DNA from: an uncultured Chloroflexota bacterium
Lineage (GTDB): Bacteria > Chloroflexota > Dehalococcoidia > UBA2247 > RBG-13-53-26
Direction: 5' to 3'
DNA length: 9,335 nt
Assembly: GCA_937860285.1 (NCBI GenBank)
Contig: CALMBS010000517.1
Location: 1-9,335 of the forward strand
How positions within the stretch are numbered: the stretch's first letter is position 1; every line of letters begins with the position of its first letter. Positions 5,898 through 9,335 of the stretch are shown here, piece by piece. A program made the translations under genes and the position numbers. Under the pieces are notes generated by a model that ran no database searches, had not been told where the DNA came from, and saw only the letters and a list, made by a program, of their open reading frames with translations.

Positions 5898-5908
5898 TGG
5901 AACTGGCT

Positions 5909-7084
5909 ATGGCTAGATTTCGTGATACGGGTGGTGGACTGAAGAGGATTGCCATCCTTGGCTCCACGGGGTCCATTGGCCAGCAGACACTCGAAGTAGC
6001 CCGGGTCCTCTCTGACAAGCTATCGGTGGTCGGCCTTGCGGCCGGCAGCAACGCCAGGCTCCTGGCCGGCCAGGTCGGCGAGTTCCGGCCCCGGATGGTC
6101 TCGTTTGCCGGGCCCGCGTCCCAGCTACGGGAAAGCCTTCCTCCCCGCAGCCAGCCCGCGCCGGAGACGGTGACGCTGGAGGAGATGGCGGCGCACCCCG
6201 GGGTGGACCTGGTGGTGATCGCCACGGCCGGCAGGGCGGGGCTGGCCCCGACGCTGGCTGCCATACGGGCGGGCAAGGAGGTGGCCCTGGCCAACAAGGA
6301 GGTCCTGGTGATGGCCGGGGCCCTGGTGATGGCCGAGGCCCGGAAGCACGGGGTGAAGATCAGGCCCGTGGACAGCGAGCACAGCGCCATCTGGCAGTGC
6401 CTCAAGGGGGAACAGAAGCGGAAGGTGGCCCGGCTGCTGCTGACGGCCTCCGGGGGGCCGTTCCGGCGCTACACCTCCAGGAAAATGGAGGCCATAACCC
6501 CGGAGCAGGCCCTGAACCACCCCACCTGGAGGATGGGGCGCAAGGTGACCATCGACTCGGCCACCCTGATGAACAAGGGCATGGAGGTCATCGAGGCCCA
6601 CTGGCTCTTCGGCCTGCCCTACAGCCGCATCAGCGTGGTGGTGCACCCGCAGAGCGTGGTGCATTCCATGGTGCAGTTTGCCGACGGATCGATCAAGGCC
6701 CAGCTGAGCCGTCCCGACATGCGGCTGCCCATCCAGTATGCCCTGGTCTATCCGGACCGGCATTCCAACGCCGATCTGCCCATAATGGACTGGGACGCGG
6801 CCCTGTCCCTGGACTTCGAGCCGCCGGACCTGGACCGGTTCCCCTGCCTGAGGCTGGCCCGCGAGGCGGGAGCGAAGGGAGGGACCCACCCGGCGGTGCT
6901 GTGCGCCGCCGATGAAGTGGCCGTGGACCTGTTCCTGTCCCACCGCATCGGGCTGGCGGATATCGCCCGCCTGGTGGGGGACACGCTCGAGGGCCACCGG
7001 GGGGTGGCGCGCCCATCACTGGATGATGTGCTGGAGGCGGATGCCTGGGCCAGGCGGCACGCCGGGAAATGGAGAAGGCGCTAG
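5909..7084 (+). CDS. dxr: 1-deoxy-D-xylulose 5-phosphate reductoisomerase
   Basis: It performs the first committed step of the MEP isoprenoid pathway, DXP plus NADPH to methylerythritol phosphate, as a cytoplasmic metal-dependent dimer; it is the fosmidomycin target. From ATG 5909 it has 391 residues, a normal length. Motifs are NADPH-binding GSTGSIG (18-24), LANKE (128-132), metal ligands in VDSEHSA (Asp155, Glu157), ASGGPF (181-186 region), the flexible loop PTWRMG (205-210, Trp207), MNKGMEVIEA (221-230, third metal ligand Glu226), HPQSVVHSMV (246-255) and AADEVAVD (333-340; usually AANE). The start is uncertain: CTG 5939 would give MKRIAILGSTGSIG, the standard family N-terminus, while ATG 5909 adds ten polar residues and lies only about 5 bases after the predicted transcription start. 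rseP begins two bases after the stop. Confidence 0.96.
   Translation: MARFRDTGGGLKRIAILGSTGSIGQQTLEVARVLSDKLSVVGLAAGSNARLLAGQVGEFRPRMVSFAGPASQLRESLPPRSQPAPETVTLEEMAAHPGVDLVVIATAGRAGLAPTLAAIRAGKEVALANKEVLVMAGALVMAEARKHGVKIRPVDSEHSAIWQCLKGEQKRKVARLLLTASGGPFRRYTSRKMEAITPEQALNHPTWRMGRKVTIDSATLMNKGMEVIEAHWLFGLPYSRISVVVHPQSVVHSMVQFADGSIKAQLSRPDMRLPIQYALVYPDRHSNADLPIMDWDAALSLDFEPPDLDRFPCLRLAREAGAKGGTHPAVLCAADEVAVDLFLSHRIGLADIARLVGDTLEGHRGVARPSLDDVLEADAWARRHAGKWRRR
7071..7078 (+). promoter_or_regulatory. Ribosome binding site inside the end of dxr, for rseP
   Basis: GGAGAAGG ends 8 bases before ATG 7087. It favours ATG 7087 over ATG 7069, which has no purine-rich site at a workable distance (only GGGA directly against it). 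Confidence 0.5.
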
Positions 7085-7086
7085 AA

Positions 7087-8508
7087 ATGGCTGTACTGCT
7101 CACCGTGATCGTCTTCGTCCTCATGCTGTTCTTCCTGGTCATCTGCCATGAGCTGGGCCACTTCCTGGCTTCGAGGAGGGCCGGCATCGTTATCGAGGAG
7201 TTCGGCATCGGGCTCTGGTGGCGGCTCTTCGCCATCAAGAGGGGTGACACCACCTACTCCGTCAACCTCATCCCGGTGGGCGCCTTCGTGAGGCCAGTGG
7301 GCGAGGACGACCCGACGGTCGAGGGCGGCCTGGCCAGCAAAGGGCCCCTGACCAGGATGGCGGTGTATGCCGCCGGTCCCCTGGTCAACATCGTGCTGGC
7401 CCTGGTCTTCATCACCGCCTTCTTCATGGGGGTGACCACCACCCAGATCTCCGGCAACCAGGGGGTCATCGTGCACTCCGTGGCGGCCGGCTCGGTGGCC
7501 GAGCAGGCCGGCCTCCAGGCCGGGGACGTCATCGTGACCGTGGACGGCGCCCTGATGGCGGACCTGGGGGATGTGGGTGACGCCGTCAACGTGGACCCGC
7601 AGGTCCCCAAGTCCATCGTTATCCAGAGGGAGGGGGTGAAGCTCCCGCCGGTATCGGTCCTGCCGGAGTACAACCAGGAGCGTGACCGCTACGTGCTGGG
7701 CGTGTCGATTTCATCCTGGCTGGACACGGTGACAGGGGTGGAGGCCGGCTCGCCGCTGGCCGGTTCCGTTCAGCCCGGGGACACCGTCCTCCAGGTCGAC
7801 GGGGAATGGGTGTACGACCGCGAGAGCTTTTCCCAGGCGCTGGAGGCAGCTTCCTCCGGCGGGGAGGAGGAGTTCACCCTGCTGATGGAGCGCATCAAGG
7901 AGGACGGCACCCTGGAGGATTTCGAGGTCACGGTGGCCGCCGGGTCGGTGAGTGGCGGGGCGCTGGCGGGGGTGGGCGTTCAGTGGGTGGAGGGGGCCGC
8001 GCTGACCGAGGAGAGGCGCTCCGCCTGGGAGGCCCTGGGCGAGTCCTGGGACTTCGTCATCCACCTGCCGTCCCTGATCAAGGAATCGCTCCCCCTGGTC
8101 CGCGACAACCCGGGGTCGGCCCTGGTCGGCCCGGTGGGCGCGGCCCAGCTGACGGTGGAGGTGGTGAAGGTGGGCGGCATGGCCAGCGTCCTCTTCCTGG
8201 GAGGCTTCATCAGCATCAGCCTGGCCCTGTTCAACTTCCTGCCCATCCCGCCGCTGGACGGCGGGGGCATACTGATCGCGGCTAGCGAGGGCCTGCGCGG
8301 TGGGGCGCGCCCCTTCCTCGATGTCCTGCGCCGCCGCGGCAGCGTGAAGGCCGTGATCGCGGGCCTGCGCCGCGGCCAGCGCCTGCCCCAGCAGGCCGTG
8401 CGCTTCGTCTACCTGGTGGGGACGGTGCTGATGATCATGCTCTTCGTGGGCGTCTTCTATGCTGACATCGCCCGCATCATCAGCGGCGAGGGCTTCGCTG
8501 GCCTATGA
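7087..8508 (+). CDS. rseP: RseP/RasP-type site-2 intramembrane zinc metalloprotease (M50 family)
   Basis: Family members cut membrane-spanning segments of anti-sigma factors or signal peptide remnants. The 473-residue protein has a first membrane segment (about 2-24) ending in the zinc site HELGH (21-25, catalytic Glu22), conserved beta sheet NLIPVGAFVRP (60-70), a second membrane segment AVYAAGPLVNIVLALVF (92-108), two PDZ domains in tandem (about 118-190 and 206-285, each with a GD.(V/I).(V/S)(V/D)DG-type strand: AGDVIVTVDG 145-154, PGDTVLQVDG 230-239), and the third segment with the zinc ligand motif NFLPIPPLDGGG (383-394, Asp391). A last membrane segment spans about 438-458. Between LDGG and that last segment lies an arginine-rich extra stretch (about 403-432), set by a 72-base repeat spacing. 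ATG 7069 would add six residues. Its stop overlaps ispG as ATGA. Its substrate here is unknown. Confidence 0.95.
   Translation: MAVLLTVIVFVLMLFFLVICHELGHFLASRRAGIVIEEFGIGLWWRLFAIKRGDTTYSVNLIPVGAFVRPVGEDDPTVEGGLASKGPLTRMAVYAAGPLVNIVLALVFITAFFMGVTTTQISGNQGVIVHSVAAGSVAEQAGLQAGDVIVTVDGALMADLGDVGDAVNVDPQVPKSIVIQREGVKLPPVSVLPEYNQERDRYVLGVSISSWLDTVTGVEAGSPLAGSVQPGDTVLQVDGEWVYDRESFSQALEAASSGGEEEFTLLMERIKEDGTLEDFEVTVAAGSVSGGALAGVGVQWVEGAALTEERRSAWEALGESWDFVIHLPSLIKESLPLVRDNPGSALVGPVGAAQLTVEVVKVGGMASVLFLGGFISISLALFNFLPIPPLDGGGILIAASEGLRGGARPFLDVLRRRGSVKAVIAGLRRGQRLPQQAVRFVYLVGTVLMIMLFVGVFYADIARIISGEGFAGL
8289..8370 (+). repeat. Pair of 10-base direct repeats 72 bases apart inside rseP
   Basis: GGGCCTGCGC occurs at 8289-8298 and again at 8361-8370, exactly 72 bases (24 codons) apart and in the same frame, encoding GLRG and GLRR. 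A third related copy, CCTGCGCCGC, lies at 8325-8334 and matches 8364-8373. The spacing fits an in-frame gain of 24 residues in the cytoplasmic loop of the protease. Confidence 0.55.
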
Positions 8509-9335
8509 GGAAACGCCGGATCTCCAGGGCCGTGAGCATCGGCGGGGTGACCGTCGGCGGCGGGGCGCCGGTGGTGGTGCAGTCCATGACCAAGGCCGAC
8601 ACCCGCGACGTGGCGTCCACGCTGAGGCAAGTCCGGGAGCTGGCGGAGTGCGGCTGCGAGCTCGTGCGGCTGGCCGTGCCGGACATGGAGGCGGCGCAGG
8701 CCCTGCGTTCCATCAAGCGGCGGGCCGGCGTGCCGCTGATCGCTGACATCCATTTCGACTATCGCCTGGCGCTGGCGGCCCTGGAGGCCGGCGTCGACGG
8801 CCTGCGCCTGAACCCGGGCAACATCAGCGATCCGGACCAGATCAAGGCCGTGGTCCGGTCGGCCAGGGCCCGGGAGGTCCCCATCCGCATCGGGGTGAAT
8901 GCCGGCAGCCTGCCCCGGCATCAGGTCGGGGGCCCGATGCCGCGGAAGCTGGCCCGGAGTACGGTCGCCCGGCGCATGGCGGTGGCGGCCCTGGCGCAGA
9001 TCGATCTCCTGGAGGGCCTGGACTTCGGCCTGATCAAGGTATCGCTGAAGGCCTTCGACGTGCCGACCACGGTGGAGGCCTACCGCCTCATGGCCCGGAA
9101 GACAGTGTACCCGCTGCACCTGGGCATCACCGAGGCCGGGTTGCCCCGGGAGGGGGCCATCCGCAGCGCGGTGGGCATCGGGATCCTGCTGCACGAAGGC
9201 ATCGGGGACACCATCCGCGTATCGCTCACCGCCGACCCGCGGGAGGAAGTCGCTGTCGCTTATGAGATCCTCAAGAGCCTGGACCTGCGGGAGCACGGCC
9301 CCACGCTGGTGAGCTGCCCTACCTGCGGCCGCTGC
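8505..9335 (+). CDS. ispG: 4-hydroxy-3-methylbut-2-en-1-yl diphosphate synthase (partial, C-terminus beyond window)
   Basis: IspG (GcpE) opens the ring of methylerythritol cyclodiphosphate to HMBPP in the MEP pathway, using a [4Fe-4S] cluster. The frame runs from ATG 8505 to the last base, 277 codons with no stop. The N-terminal TIM barrel is complete: VQSMTKADTRDV (25-36), AECGCELVRLAVPDMEAAQA (47-66), PLIADIHFDYRLAL (77-90), GLRLNPGNI (99-107), IRIGVNAGSL (127-136), PLHLGITEAG (203-212) and GIGDTIRVSLTADPREE (232-248). The window ends inside the iron-sulfur domain, at SCPTCGRC with cluster cysteines 271 and 274; the third cysteine and the glutamate ligand lie outside. The usual SLKASDV reads SLKAFDV (180-186). 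It overlaps the rseP stop as ATGA. Together with dxr it flanks the protease gene, an arrangement known from related clusters. Confidence 0.96.
   Translation, partial: MRKRRISRAVSIGGVTVGGGAPVVVQSMTKADTRDVASTLRQVRELAECGCELVRLAVPDMEAAQALRSIKRRAGVPLIADIHFDYRLALAALEAGVDGLRLNPGNISDPDQIKAVVRSARAREVPIRIGVNAGSLPRHQVGGPMPRKLARSTVARRMAVAALAQIDLLEGLDFGLIKVSLKAFDVPTTVEAYRLMARKTVYPLHLGITEAGLPREGAIRSAVGIGILLHEGIGDTIRVSLTADPREEVAVAYEILKSLDLREHGPTLVSCPTCGRC

Noticed and set aside
5783..5908. An N-terminal extension of dxr back into the permease gene
   Set aside because: The extra 42 residues overlap the permease coding end and its untranslated gap and have no Dxr counterpart.
3018..5908. A transposon or integrase-mediated island
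   Set aside because: No transposase, integrase, terminal inverted repeats or clear target duplication was found at the edges; only short promoter-like similarity is shared.

Overview
The window is GC-rich bacterial chromosome (hand counts of two 60-base stretches give about 70% GC in dxr and about 57% in the gene of unknown function). It carries a housekeeping cluster all on the plus strand: pyrH, frr, uppS, cdsA, then dxr, rseP and ispG. This order occurs in Firmicutes and in Dehalococcoidia-type Chloroflexota. The IspG wording (MTKADTRDV, VPDMEAAQA) and the high GC make a Dehalococcoidia-like Chloroflexota my best guess, but this is an inference from remembered families and a GC-rich Firmicute is not excluded.

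Layout: bases 1-69 are the last 22 codons of a gene whose end reads like a short-chain dehydrogenase/reductase (SDR), where rpsB-tsf would be expected. Then come pyrH (UMP kinase, 110-847), frr (ribosome recycling factor, 844-1401), uppS (undecaprenyl diphosphate synthase, about 1402/1435-2112) and cdsA (CDP-diacylglycerol synthase, 2142-3017). A 178-base hairpin-rich gap follows. An accessory block of three genes comes next: a membrane-anchored DUF6544-like protein (3196-4068), an ABC-2 type exporter ATPase (4139-5095) and its permease (5092-5832). A 76-base gap with a good extended -10 promoter leads back into the core cluster: dxr (about 5909-7084), rseP site-2 protease (7087-8508) and ispG (8505 to the window edge, cut off after the first two cluster cysteines).

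How the genes work together: Dxr and IspG are steps of the MEP isoprenoid pathway. UppS uses the resulting C5/C15 units to make the C55 lipid carrier for wall glycans, and CdsA activates phosphatidate for phospholipids. RseP is an intramembrane protease, and PyrH and Frr serve nucleotide supply and ribosome recycling. The DUF6544/ABC block is not part of the usual cluster. It has its own candidate promoter and strong ribosome binding site, lower GC where sampled, a large nested hairpin before the ATPase gene, and a new promoter after it that would restore expression of dxr-rseP-ispG. It is the most distinctive part of the window, and its substrate cannot be told from sequence. There is no tRNA, rRNA, CRISPR array or insertion sequence, and no gene-free stretch longer than 300 bases.
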